From assembly GCA_035943635.1 (NCBI GenBank), contig DASZBX010000088.1, positions 1 through 49,793 on the forward strand: a DNA stretch of 49,793 nt, given 5' to 3'. The stretch's first letter is position 1. Each line of letters begins with the position of its first letter. Under the pieces are notes generated by a model. That model made no database searches and was not told the DNA's origin. It saw only the letters and a list, made by a program, of their open reading frames with translations. Positions 16,326-23,851 of this stretch are shown here, piece by piece. The DNA is from DASZBX01 sp035943635. GTDB taxonomy: Bacteria > Actinomycetota > Actinomycetes > Streptomycetales > Catenulisporaceae. The translations under genes were made by a program, and so were the position numbers.

Positions 16326-17362
16326 GGTTCCAGCTCCAGTTCTATCCTCAACGCGCCCTGATCCCCGTCCCAAGCCGCCCGGCGCTCGCCGACCGGAACC
16401 TCGTCCTTGAGCACCTCCCGGATCAACACCGCCCGGTCGCCCGCCGGATTGCGCTGCTTGAGCAACAGCCCGCCGCTCTGCGGGCCGATCAGCGGCAGCA
16501 GCCACAGCTGCTCGTCGCGCAGCAGCGCGACCGCCGCGTCCGAGGGGAAGCGCCGGGCGGCCAGCCGCGCGTCCAGGCGCAGATATCCGTCCTCGGTGAA
16601 CTCCACCTTCGGCCCGTCCGCCCCCGCATCGGCGGTCGGCCGCAGCGGGTACAGGAACTCCCACTCGACCAGCCCGATCACCTGCTCCATGGCCGCCGCG
16701 ACGGGCGCGCTCAGCTCCGCGCCGAACCCGACCCCGGCCGCCTCGATCAGGAACACCGTGATGTCCTCGGGGCACTCCCCGGCCAAGGCCCAGCGCGCGA
16801 ACGAGATCGCGTGGTCCCAGCGGAAGGAGTGCGTGTGCAGGCCCTGCAGCGGCGGCAGTTCGGCGAATTCGCTGCCCGGCACCCGGTAAACCGTTCCCGG
16901 CTCGGCGCCGGTCGCGCTCGCGTCGACGATCACCACGCGCTTGGCCCCGCGCATCTGGAAGGCCACGTCCATCCCGGCCGTCCCGCCGTCCACCAGCCGC
17001 GCGCCCTCGGGCACACCGCGATTCCACAGGTGCCGCACCAGGATCGGGCCCACGCCGTCGTCGCCGCGCAGCAGGTTCCCGCACCCGATCACCAGGACCT
17101 CGCAGCCGGGGCCGCGCAGATCTGCCAGGTCACTCAGCCCACTGTCACCGAGCACGTCCGCGACGTCCGCACCGTCGGCCGGCTGCGTGGACTCGGCCCC
17201 GCCGCGTCCGACGCACACCGGCTCGGCCGCCGGCCGGTTCACGCCCTGCGCCCAGCCCGCGTCCGCGCCCGCGGACTCGCCGTGCGGGCCGCCTCGGCCG
17301 ACGACGTGACCGTCCTGCGGGCCGCCGTGCCCCACACCTGTCACCGGTTCCTGCAACGCCAT
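16322..17362 (-). CDS. Hydrogenase maturation protease with N- and C-terminal extensions
   Basis: This 346-residue protein contains a HupD/HybD-type protease core at about residues 88-235 (VLVIGCGNLLRGDDGVGP, LVDGGTAGMDVAF, VVIVDASATG, HTHSFRWDHAISFARWAL). The acidic residues in GDDGVG and the His/Asp residues are candidate nickel ligands. It would cleave the short C-terminal peptide of the large subunit after nickel insertion. Proteases of this family are usually 150-220 residues. Here a Gly/Ala-rich N-terminus of about 85 residues and a folded C-terminal extension of about 110 residues are added. The start has GAGAGGTG upstream. It lies directly after the large-subunit gene. Confidence 0.87.
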   Translation of the reverse strand: MALQEPVTGVGHGGPQDGHVVGRGGPHGESAGADAGWAQGVNRPAAEPVCVGRGGAESTQPADGADVADVLGDSGLSDLADLRGPGCEVLVIGCGNLLRGDDGVGPILVRHLWNRGVPEGARLVDGGTAGMDVAFQMRGAKRVVIVDASATGAEPGTVYRVPGSEFAELPPLQGLHTHSFRWDHAISFARWALAGECPEDITVFLIEAAGVGFGAELSAPVAAAMEQVIGLVEWEFLYPLRPTADAGADGPKVEFTEDGYLRLDARLAARRFPSDAAVALLRDEQLWLLPLIGPQSGGLLLKQRNPAGDRAVLIREVLKDEVPVGERRAAWDGDQGALRIELELEP

Positions 17363-17390
17363 CGTTCACCTCTCTCGGTCGCCCGGGAAA

Positions 17391-18998
17391 TCAGACCATT
17401 CCGTTGATCACGAATCTGCTGAGCTCGCGCCCGTTCCGGCCGTCGTAGGCGTGCACCGTGCACACCAGGCAGGAATCGAAGCTACGGGCCACGTGGCCGA
17501 GCTCGACCGGGTCCTGCGGATCGGTCACCGGCGACCCGATCAGCGCGCTCTCGATCGGCCCGACCATCCCGGCCCCGTCCCGCGGGCCGATGTTCCACGC
17601 GGTCGGCGTGACCACCTGGTAGTTCTTGATCTTGTTGTCCTCGATCACGATCCAGTCCGCCAGCGACCCGCGCACCGCCTCGGTCGCGCCGAAGCCGCGG
17701 CCCTCGGCGTACTCGGTCGGCTTGGTGTAGAAGCTCTCGTGCAGATCGATCTGGTCGAGCCACTCGCGCACCCACGTGTACATCTTCGGCGCCTCATGCA
17801 TCCGGGCCAGCTGCCGGACCAGCACGCTCGGCCCGATCCGCGCCATCACGTCCACGAACAGCGGGTCAAAGTCCTGATGCGGCGCCGCGCCGGGCGCCCC
17901 GGCCGCCATCCGCCGCGCCAACGGCCCGGCCTCCAGCGGGACCTGGCCCAGGCCCGGCACGTCGTACCGCGGCGACTTGGCCCAGCTGTACTTCTCCTGC
18001 CGGCGCCCGATCTCCGGGTCGATCGGCTTCGTCTCGCCGTCGAACGGGTGCAGCGAACCGGTCCCCTCGTAGAACGAGTGCGTGACGTCCTCGGTCACCC
18101 GGGCCTGGTCGAACTCGTGCCACCGGCCGTCCGCGTAGATCCCCGAGCGGCTGATCAGGGCACTGTTGCGGCCCTCGATGGTCGGCCGGTCGTACATCGA
18201 CGGCTCGAAATACGTGCCGGTGGCCAGGAAATCGCCGACCCCCGCGCCGTACTTGTCCAGCCCGATGTCCAGGCAGTACCGGATGAAGAACCCGCAGTCG
18301 CTCTCGTGCTGCGACTCGTTCTCGTCCACCCAGGCCAGGACGTCCTCCCAGGTCCGGTTCGCCAACCACCGCTCGATCGAACAGCCGAGCCACTGCTTCT
18401 CCAGCCAGTTGTCCTTCCAGTGCTCGAAGATCGCGATCGCGCGGGTCACGTCCGACAGGGTCGGCGCGCACATCACCCCGCCCGGCACCATGAAGCTCGA
18501 ATGCGGCCACTGCCCGCCGAAGATCGCGTACACCTCCACCGGTTTCGCCGAATACAGCACGCCCGGCTGGTAGCTCGTGCCCACATAGGGCGCGAACCGC
18601 CGCACGGCCTCGGCGTACAGCGGCGAGCGCGCATAGTTCTTGTTGGTGAAGTCGATCGCGAACAGCGCGTAGAAGTACCGCGGAATGCTCTGCAGCGTCT
18701 CCGCAGCCTGACAGATGTTGCGCACGAGCGTCGCGTTCGGCGGCACGTGCGTCTTCCAGGCGGTGTCCAACGCGTACGCGGACTTGTACAGGTGGCTGCC
18801 GCCGCAGATCCCGCAGATCCGCGGGCACACGATCAACCCGGCCTGCGGGTCCTTGCCCTGCAGGATGATCTCGAAGCCGCGGAACATCGCCGCCTCGGTC
18901 CAGGCCGAGGTCACGACCCCGTCCTCGACGGTCACCCGGACGTCCAGGTCGCCTTCGACCCGGCCCAGGGGGCTGACGAACAGATCAAGCGCTGTCAT
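17391..18998 (-). CDS. hucL: [NiFe]-hydrogenase large subunit, group 2a (Huc) type
   Basis: The 535-residue protein carries the N-terminal nickel motif RICGICGGSH (C62, C65, H69) and the C-terminal motif DSCLVCTVH (C510, C513, H516). A 19-residue tail (AYDGRNGRELSRFVINGMV) should be removed by the maturation protease. The opening VSPLGRVEGDLDVRV and RICGICGGSH differ from group 1h enzymes, which have RICGICGDNH as I recall. They fit the mycobacterial group 2a enzyme that oxidises H2 to sub-atmospheric levels. It binds the NiFe(CN)2CO site and acts in the cytoplasm or at the inner membrane face. The small-subunit gene is 42 bases upstream. Confidence 0.95.
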   Translation of the reverse strand: MTALDLFVSPLGRVEGDLDVRVTVEDGVVTSAWTEAAMFRGFEIILQGKDPQAGLIVCPRICGICGGSHLYKSAYALDTAWKTHVPPNATLVRNICQAAETLQSIPRYFYALFAIDFTNKNYARSPLYAEAVRRFAPYVGTSYQPGVLYSAKPVEVYAIFGGQWPHSSFMVPGGVMCAPTLSDVTRAIAIFEHWKDNWLEKQWLGCSIERWLANRTWEDVLAWVDENESQHESDCGFFIRYCLDIGLDKYGAGVGDFLATGTYFEPSMYDRPTIEGRNSALISRSGIYADGRWHEFDQARVTEDVTHSFYEGTGSLHPFDGETKPIDPEIGRRQEKYSWAKSPRYDVPGLGQVPLEAGPLARRMAAGAPGAAPHQDFDPLFVDVMARIGPSVLVRQLARMHEAPKMYTWVREWLDQIDLHESFYTKPTEYAEGRGFGATEAVRGSLADWIVIEDNKIKNYQVVTPTAWNIGPRDGAGMVGPIESALIGSPVTDPQDPVELGHVARSFDSCLVCTVHAYDGRNGRELSRFVINGMV

Positions 18999-19040
18999 GG
19001 AACTGATCCTCTCAGGACGGCCGCGATCCCGCCGGGCGAT

Positions 19041-20012
19041 TCAGACAACGAACATGTCTTCTTTGGACCACTGCGGCGCGGCGATCCGCGCCGCGGCCGC
19101 GTGCGCCATGTAGGTCAGGTGGTCGTTGCCCTCCGGCACCTCCTTCGGGATCATGCCGCTGACCTTCTGGGTCTTGAACACCGTGCCCGGGGTCAGGTCG
19201 AAGAACGGGAACTCCGGTTCGGTGCAGCCCAGGCACGGCATCCCGGCCCGGGTCTTGGAGGACTGCCGGTTCCACAGGATCCGGTTGCACGGCGAGTGCG
19301 TCATCGGCCCCCGGCAGCCGAACTCGTAGAACAGGCACCCGGTCCGCGTCCCCTCGCCGAACGACACCGTCGACTGCTTGTACTCGAAGAACTGCACCCG
19401 CGTGCAGCCGGTCTGGGTGAACGACTTGAAGAACGTCTCCGGCCGGTGCAGCTCGTCCAGGGTGATGTCCGCCGCCCGCCCGGTGGCCAGCGCCACCAGG
19501 ATCTGGGTGATCCAGTCCGGATGCGCCGGACAGCCCGGGATGTTGATCACCGGCAGCCCGGACCGGGACCGGAAGTCCGGCCCGAGATACCCGCCCTTCT
19601 CCCGCTTGTGGAACTGCAGCCCGGTCGACCCGGACGGATTCGGCGCCGTGGCCGGAATCCCGCCCCAGCACGCGCAGTCCCCGATCGCCACCACGATCTG
19701 CGCCTGCGCGGCCAGGTCGGTCACCCAGTCCTTCATCGGCCGGTCGGCGAACATGTCCATCCGCCCGCTCCCGTTCGGCCCCTCGATCACGGTCCCCTCG
19801 AACACGAAGATGTCCAGCGGCCGGGCCCCCCGGGCACAGTCCTGGAACAGTTTCTGCGCGTTCTTGCCCAGTTCCAGGCCCAAAGAAGGGTGCCAGAGCA
19901 GGTCGAGACCGAAGTCGACTATCAGGTCGACCACGTTCGGCTCGTCCGCGTTCAGGAACGACATCGTGTTCCCACTGCAAGCACCGCCCTGGAACCACAG
20001 GACAGACGCCAT
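19041..20012 (-). CDS. hucS: [NiFe]-hydrogenase small subunit, group 2a (Huc) type
   Basis: The protein is 323 residues from ATG 20012, chosen for GAGGAG upstream and because MASVLWFQGGACSGN is the natural N-terminus. An in-frame 33-residue extension upstream is not believable. There is no Tat signal, so the enzyme is cytoplasmic. Iron-sulfur ligands are C12, GDCACWGG and NIPGCPAH for the proximal cluster, with later TGCTR, GCLFYEFGCRGP, HSPCN and MPCLGC for the others. The usual second Cys of CxxC is Asn15, consistent with a [3Fe-4S] proximal cluster as reported for Huc. The gene precedes hucL. Confidence 0.95.
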   Translation of the reverse strand: MASVLWFQGGACSGNTMSFLNADEPNVVDLIVDFGLDLLWHPSLGLELGKNAQKLFQDCARGARPLDIFVFEGTVIEGPNGSGRMDMFADRPMKDWVTDLAAQAQIVVAIGDCACWGGIPATAPNPSGSTGLQFHKREKGGYLGPDFRSRSGLPVINIPGCPAHPDWITQILVALATGRAADITLDELHRPETFFKSFTQTGCTRVQFFEYKQSTVSFGEGTRTGCLFYEFGCRGPMTHSPCNRILWNRQSSKTRAGMPCLGCTEPEFPFFDLTPGTVFKTQKVSGMIPKEVPEGNDHLTYMAHAAAARIAAPQWSKEDMFVV

Positions 20013-20129
20013 GGAATACTCCTCTCGATTGCCCGCCGACCAGGTCGGTGTGAATGGGGGAAGAACCACGCCCGCACGCCTCCGACCAGCAAGGAGGCAG
20101 CGGGCGAACAAACCGGCGACCGGAACCGG

Positions 20130-20672
20130 TCAGGGCGGACCCGGCCGCCGGCCCAGCACCCGGGCCACCTCCACGAGATGACCCAGGCCCCGGGAGACCT
20201 CCTCGTCCCTCAGCAGCCGCAACAGCCCCAGCAGGCCGGTCGGGGCCCCGCCGGGCCGCTGCGCCGCCCGCTGCTCGCCCTCGGCCAGCGCCGCGGCCAG
20301 CCGGGACAGCGCCCGGACCGTGCCCGGATCGGCCAGCGGGCCGCCGAGCAGCTCGCCCAGCGCGGGCGTGGCGGCGACCACGGGCCCTGACAGGCTGGCC
20401 GCGCTGGCGGCGAGTCCGCGCAGGTCGATCCCGGCCAACGGACCGTTGCCGAGCCCGCCCGCCGCGCCGCGCAACTCGGAGGCGCCCTCGGCCAGCGAGT
20501 CGGCGATCACCTCGCCGCGGCGGAAGAATCCGTCCAGCGCGGTCACCAGGAACACGATCAGGTCGGCGTTGTCGAGCAACACATTGAGAGCCTCGACGGT
20601 ACGCGGCTGCTCAAGGCGCGCGAGCAGTTCCCCGACCGGGGTCGGGGCGAGGAGCCGATCGTTCGCGGTCAC
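20130..20672 (-). CDS. hucM: HucM-like / DUF1641-type hydrogenase-associated protein
   Basis: The protein is 180 residues from GTG 20672, with AGGAGG 7 bases upstream; an upstream in-frame start lacks a ribosome site. It is first in the operon, 117 bases ahead of hucS. In M. smegmatis that place is taken by hucM, whose product joins Huc protomers into a membrane-attached oligomer. The N-terminal half resembles DUF1641 (LLDNADLIVFLVTALDGFFRRGEVIADSL). The middle is Gly/Ala/Leu-rich and the C-terminus helical (LGHLVEVARVLGRR). Assignment as HucM rests on position and helical character, so the symbol is tentative. Confidence 0.65.
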   Translation of the reverse strand: MTANDRLLAPTPVGELLARLEQPRTVEALNVLLDNADLIVFLVTALDGFFRRGEVIADSLAEGASELRGAAGGLGNGPLAGIDLRGLAASAASLSGPVVAATPALGELLGGPLADPGTVRALSRLAAALAEGEQRAAQRPGGAPTGLLGLLRLLRDEEVSRGLGHLVEVARVLGRRPGPP

Positions 20673-20923
20673 CCGGAAACCTCCTGTGACATCTCGATCA
20701 CTGTATGCAGTCCCAAGCCTAGACACACTCGGCTGGATCGCCTATCGTCTTCACGCATCGACTATCAGGAATGCGCAGACTTTATGAGCTGGAAGCGCAA
20801 GACTTCGCCAGGGTTCGATGGAGGAGTGGGAACTGATCCAACGTCAGTCGGCGGCCGCTGACCGCCTGCCCCACTTCGCCCTCTCATCCTCCCCTGTTCC
20901 CGGCGGATCGAATCGGAGCCCGT
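20673..20923. promoter_or_regulatory. Divergent regulatory region between hydrogenase operon and AraC gene
   Basis: This 251-base gap separates the operon start (GTG 20672, minus) from the AraC-family gene (ATG 20924, plus). It must hold both promoters and is the obvious target of the AraC protein. A GGAG ribosome site precedes the AraC start. The base composition is lower in GC around 20735-20790 than nearby. I see no clear dyad, so no operator is called. Confidence 0.5.
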
Positions 20924-21982
20924 ATGTCCCGACTGACCAAGCTGGGCTTCATCGACGTGCGCCGCACCACCAACCCGGTCCGCCGCCGGGTCCGTTCCCG
21001 GGGCATCCCCCCGGCCTTGTCCGGTCACGAGATCTTCTACACCGAGGACGTCCACGAAGCAGGCGAACTGATCGGCAAGGCCCTGTCCCCGGCCAAGCTC
21101 GACCTGGGCAAGGCCGACCCGGACCGCTTCGCCGCCAGCCTGCACGGCGTCCGGCTGCGCAACGTGAGCATGCTCTACATCGACCTCGGCATCGACGCGA
21201 CGGTCGACATCCCGGCGATGGGCCCGTACTACGCCGTGCACATGCCCACCAACGGCCAGGCGGTCTGCACCTACGAAGGCCGCACCTTCGAGGCCAACCC
21301 GATCCGCGCCGTGGTCACCAGCCCCGGCATGCCGCTCACGATGCGTTTCGCCTTCGACTCTCCCCAACTGGTCATCCGGATCGAGCAGGAGGCCCTGGCC
21401 CGCCACCTGACCCGCCTGCTCGGCGTCACCCTGCAACGCCCGATCGTCTTCGCCCCCGAGATGGACCTGACCACGGACGCCGCGATGCGCTGGAACGGCG
21501 CGATCCAGCTCCTGCATACAGAGGTCTACTACACCGGCTCCCTGGTCCAGCGCGGCCAGGGCATCGGCTCGATGGAGGAGCTGTTGATGAGCACCCTCCT
21601 GCTGCTCCAGCCGTCCAACCACTACGACCAGCTGGTCCTGCCCAAGGAACAGACCGGCCGGCACGTGGTCCGCGACGCTCTCGACTTCCTGGAAGCCCAT
21701 CTGAGCGAGCGGATCACGATGGAGGACATCGCCCGCAACGTGCACATGAGCATCCGCGCCATCCAGCAGGGCTTCAAGGAGGAACTGGGCACGACCCCGA
21801 TGCTCTACCTGCGCAACAGGCGCCTGGAACGAGCCCACGAGGACCTGACCGACGTCATCCCCGCCGACGGCGTCACGGTCACCGACATCGCCGCCCGGTG
21901 GGGATTCACCCACCTGAGCAACTTCGCGGTGCTATACAAGAAGCGCTGGGGCGAATCCCCCTCGGAGACCCTTCGCCGGTGA
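20924..21982 (+). CDS. AraC-family regulator divergent from the hydrogenase operon
   Basis: The 352-residue protein has an AraC-binding-like sensor domain at about residues 40-210 and two helix-turn-helix motifs at about 245-350 (MEDIARNVHMSIRAIQQGFKEEL; VTDIAARWGFTHLSNFAVLYKK, GESPSETLRR). The sensor region (GPYYAVHMPTNGQ, RAVVTSPGMPL) fits the family that responds to small organic ligands. It is transcribed away from the huc operon, just before hypA and hypB. Control of hydrogenase genes in response to nutrient state is the natural inference. The ligand cannot be read from sequence. Confidence 0.9.
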   Translation: MSRLTKLGFIDVRRTTNPVRRRVRSRGIPPALSGHEIFYTEDVHEAGELIGKALSPAKLDLGKADPDRFAASLHGVRLRNVSMLYIDLGIDATVDIPAMGPYYAVHMPTNGQAVCTYEGRTFEANPIRAVVTSPGMPLTMRFAFDSPQLVIRIEQEALARHLTRLLGVTLQRPIVFAPEMDLTTDAAMRWNGAIQLLHTEVYYTGSLVQRGQGIGSMEELLMSTLLLLQPSNHYDQLVLPKEQTGRHVVRDALDFLEAHLSERITMEDIARNVHMSIRAIQQGFKEELGTTPMLYLRNRRLERAHEDLTDVIPADGVTVTDIAARWGFTHLSNFAVLYKKRWGESPSETLRR

Positions 21983-22044
21983 ACCGGTGGCCGGTGGCCG
22001 GTGATTCAGTGAACCGATGATCCGGAGGGCAGGAGCCCGCGACA

Positions 22045-22383
22045 GTGCACGAACTTTCGATCTGCCGGTCCGTCAGCGGCATCGTCACCAAGCACGCCGC
22101 CGGGCGCGAGGTGCGGATCGTCCGGCTGCGGGTCGGGAAACTGCGGCAGATCGTGCCGGACACGCTGGTGTACTGCTGGGCGCTGGTGAACGAGCAGACC
22201 CCGCTGGCCGGTTCGCGGCTGGAGATCGAGAGCATCGCGGCGTCGATCAGATGTCTGCGGTGCGGGCAGACCCGGGAACTGACCGAGGTGCGCCTGGTCT
22301 GCGACTCCTGCGGCGGCCGGGAGGTGGAACTCGCCACCGGCGAGGAATTCCTGATCACGTCGCTGGAACTCGCCGAGGAGTAG
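22045..22383 (+). CDS. hypA: Nickel metallochaperone HypA
   Basis: This 112-residue protein begins MHELSICRSV with the nickel-binding His2 and has two zinc CxxC pairs (CLRCGQ at about residue 70 and CDSCGG at about 90). HypA delivers nickel to the large subunit with HypB. The start is GTG. It follows the AraC gene by 62 bases and is 11 bases before hypB, with a purine-rich spacer. Having hypAB split from the other hyp genes but behind the regulator suggests shared control. Confidence 0.95.
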   Translation: MHELSICRSVSGIVTKHAAGREVRIVRLRVGKLRQIVPDTLVYCWALVNEQTPLAGSRLEIESIAASIRCLRCGQTRELTEVRLVCDSCGGREVELATGEEFLITSLELAEE

Positions 22384-22394
22384 AGGAGAAGAGA

Positions 22395-23213
22395 ATGGGC
22401 CGCTTCCACCGCCATGACAGCGTTGACCACGAACACGAACACGCCGATCACGATCGCGATCACACCCACGCAGACCTCGGCGACCACTCCGGTTACGCGA
22501 CGGGCACCGAGCGGATCGAGGTCCTGGAGCGGATCTTCGACGAGAACGACCACACCGCCGCGCTCAACCGCGCCGACTTCGACGCCGCGAACGTGACCGC
22601 CGTCAACCTGATGTCGGCGCCCGGCGCGGGAAAGACGGCCCTGCTCCGCCGGACGCTCACCAGCCTGCGCGGGCACCTGCGCGTGGGTGTCGTCGAGGGC
22701 GACATCGAGACGGGTCTCGACGCCGACCGCCTGGCCGGCCTGGGCGCAACGGTGTCCCTGCTCAACACGGCCAACGGTTTCGGCGGCGAATGCCACCTGG
22801 ACGCCCCGATGGTCAGATCCGCACTGCCGCGCCTGCCCTTATCAGAGCTCGATCTGGTCATCGTCGAGAACGTGGGAAACCTGGTCTGCCCAGCCGAATT
22901 CCGCGTCGGCGAGCACCACCGGGCCATGGTCTACGCCATCACCGAGGGCGAGGAGAAGCCCCTGAAATACCCGGTCATGTTCCGCTCCGCCGACCTGGTC
23001 CTGGTCAACAAACTGGACCTGCTGCCCCACCTGGACTTCGACTTGGACCTCTTCTACCGGAACCTGCGCGACGTGAATCCGCGCGCGACCGTCCTGGAAA
23101 CGAGTGCCCGCACCGGCGAGGGCGTCGACGCCTGGTGCTCCTGGCTGACCGATCGCCACCGCGAGCAGTCAGGCGGCCTCAGCCCGGTCGAAGGCTTCTC
23201 GCGCACTCCATAG
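22395..23213 (+). CDS. hypB: Nickel-handling GTPase HypB
   Basis: The protein is 272 residues from ATG 22395 with GAGGAG upstream. Residues 4-31 are rich in His and Asp (HRHDSVDHEHEHADHDRD), a nickel-storage region seen in many HypB proteins. The G domain has MSAPGAGKTALLRR (P-loop), EGDIETG, ENVGNLVCPAEF and NKLDLL. C/H residues in GGECHLDA and NLVCPAEF are likely the metal site at the dimer interface. It powers nickel transfer with HypA. Its last 45 bases overlap the convergent HxlR gene. Confidence 0.95.
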   Translation: MGRFHRHDSVDHEHEHADHDRDHTHADLGDHSGYATGTERIEVLERIFDENDHTAALNRADFDAANVTAVNLMSAPGAGKTALLRRTLTSLRGHLRVGVVEGDIETGLDADRLAGLGATVSLLNTANGFGGECHLDAPMVRSALPRLPLSELDLVIVENVGNLVCPAEFRVGEHHRAMVYAITEGEEKPLKYPVMFRSADLVLVNKLDLLPHLDFDLDLFYRNLRDVNPRATVLETSARTGEGVDAWCSWLTDRHREQSGGLSPVEGFSRTP

Positions 23214-23540
23214 CTCGGCCAGATTCTCCCGCGACCAGCCACGCACCTGCTCGATCAGTCCCAGCAGGGTGAGCCCGAGCGGCGTCAGTTCGTACTCGAC
23301 ACCTCCGCCAACGCTGTCAGTACCCTCAAACGGCCGACGGAGCACCAGACCGTCCCGTTCCATGGCGGTCAGGCTCTCCTTAAGGACCTTCGCGCTGATC
23401 GGGCTCAGATGCCGCCGCAGTACGCCGAACCGCCGCGGGCCGGTGTGCAGACACAGCACGATCATCGCAGTCCACTTACCGCCGATCTGAATCGGAAAGA
23501 CGCTCGTCGGGCAGATCGGATCGAACCTCGGCAGCGGCAT
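23169..23540 (-). CDS. HxlR-family winged-helix regulator
   Basis: The 123-residue protein has the HxlR pattern: CPTSVFPIQIGGKWTAMIVL at the N-terminus, then RRFGVLRRHL, ISAKVLKESLTAMERDGLVLRR and VEYELTPLGLTLL. Cys10 lies in the region where redox-sensing cysteines occur in some HxlR proteins. These regulators usually repress a divergent oxidoreductase gene. Here the divergent partner is only a truncated remnant (23549-23851), so its original target may be lost. The 3' end overlaps hypB by 45 bases on the opposite strand. Confidence 0.9.
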   Translation of the reverse strand: MPLPRFDPICPTSVFPIQIGGKWTAMIVLCLHTGPRRFGVLRRHLSPISAKVLKESLTAMERDGLVLRRPFEGTDSVGGGVEYELTPLGLTLLGLIEQVRGWSRENLAELWSAREAFDRAEAA

Positions 23541-23548
23541 GTGCCCGG

Positions 23549-23851
23549 TTGGTCTTCATGGACGACCCGGCCCTGTTCCCGCCGCACCTCACACCGTTCG
23601 CCGAAGCCCACGCCCGCGAACTGACCGCGCTGCGCAACGCCCCGGCCCTGCACTGGGCGATCCTGGTCCCACCGGCCGGATTCGGCAGCCTCCCAGAGCA
23701 CGACGAGGCCTACCGGCTCCTGCCCGAGCCCGTCCCGCTCCAGCACGCCACAGCCCGGCTCTCGCACGCCCTCTACGCCAGAGCCGTGGCCGACGAACTG
23801 ACCCGGCCGACCGTCCACAACGCCCGCGCGGCCGTCATCCCGCTCCCCTGA
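23549..23851 (+). pseudogene. C-terminal remnant of a NAD(P)-binding NmrA-like protein
   Basis: The 100-residue frame (TTG 23549 or ATG 23558) matches only the last part of short NAD(P)-binding proteins of about 210 residues. It has HARELTALRNAPALHWAILV PPAGFG, a middle loop and LSHALYARAVADELTRPTVH. The Rossmann nucleotide-binding half with its GxxGxxG motif is absent, and no upstream frame supplies it. It starts only 9 bases from the HxlR gene start, where an intact partner would begin. A deletion that joined the regulator to the tail of its neighbour explains this best. Its 3' end overlaps the sensor phosphatase gene by 17 bases. Confidence 0.65.

Noticed and set aside
16103..17084. Upstream extension of the 207-residue gene to 17084
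   Set aside because: The extension lies inside the maturation protease gene in another frame. The GTG at 16325 with a 4-base overlap is the natural start.
17391..20012. Assignment of the hydrogenase to group 1h (Hhy)
   Set aside because: Group 1h large subunits carry RICGICGDNH and a different N-terminus. The motif here is RICGICGGSH after VSPLGRVEGDLDV, and the operon has the Huc accessory set.
17451..20390. Plus-strand open frame of 979 residues
   Set aside because: It is antisense to hucL and hucS, which have clear motifs. Its composition is typical of a reverse-strand shadow.
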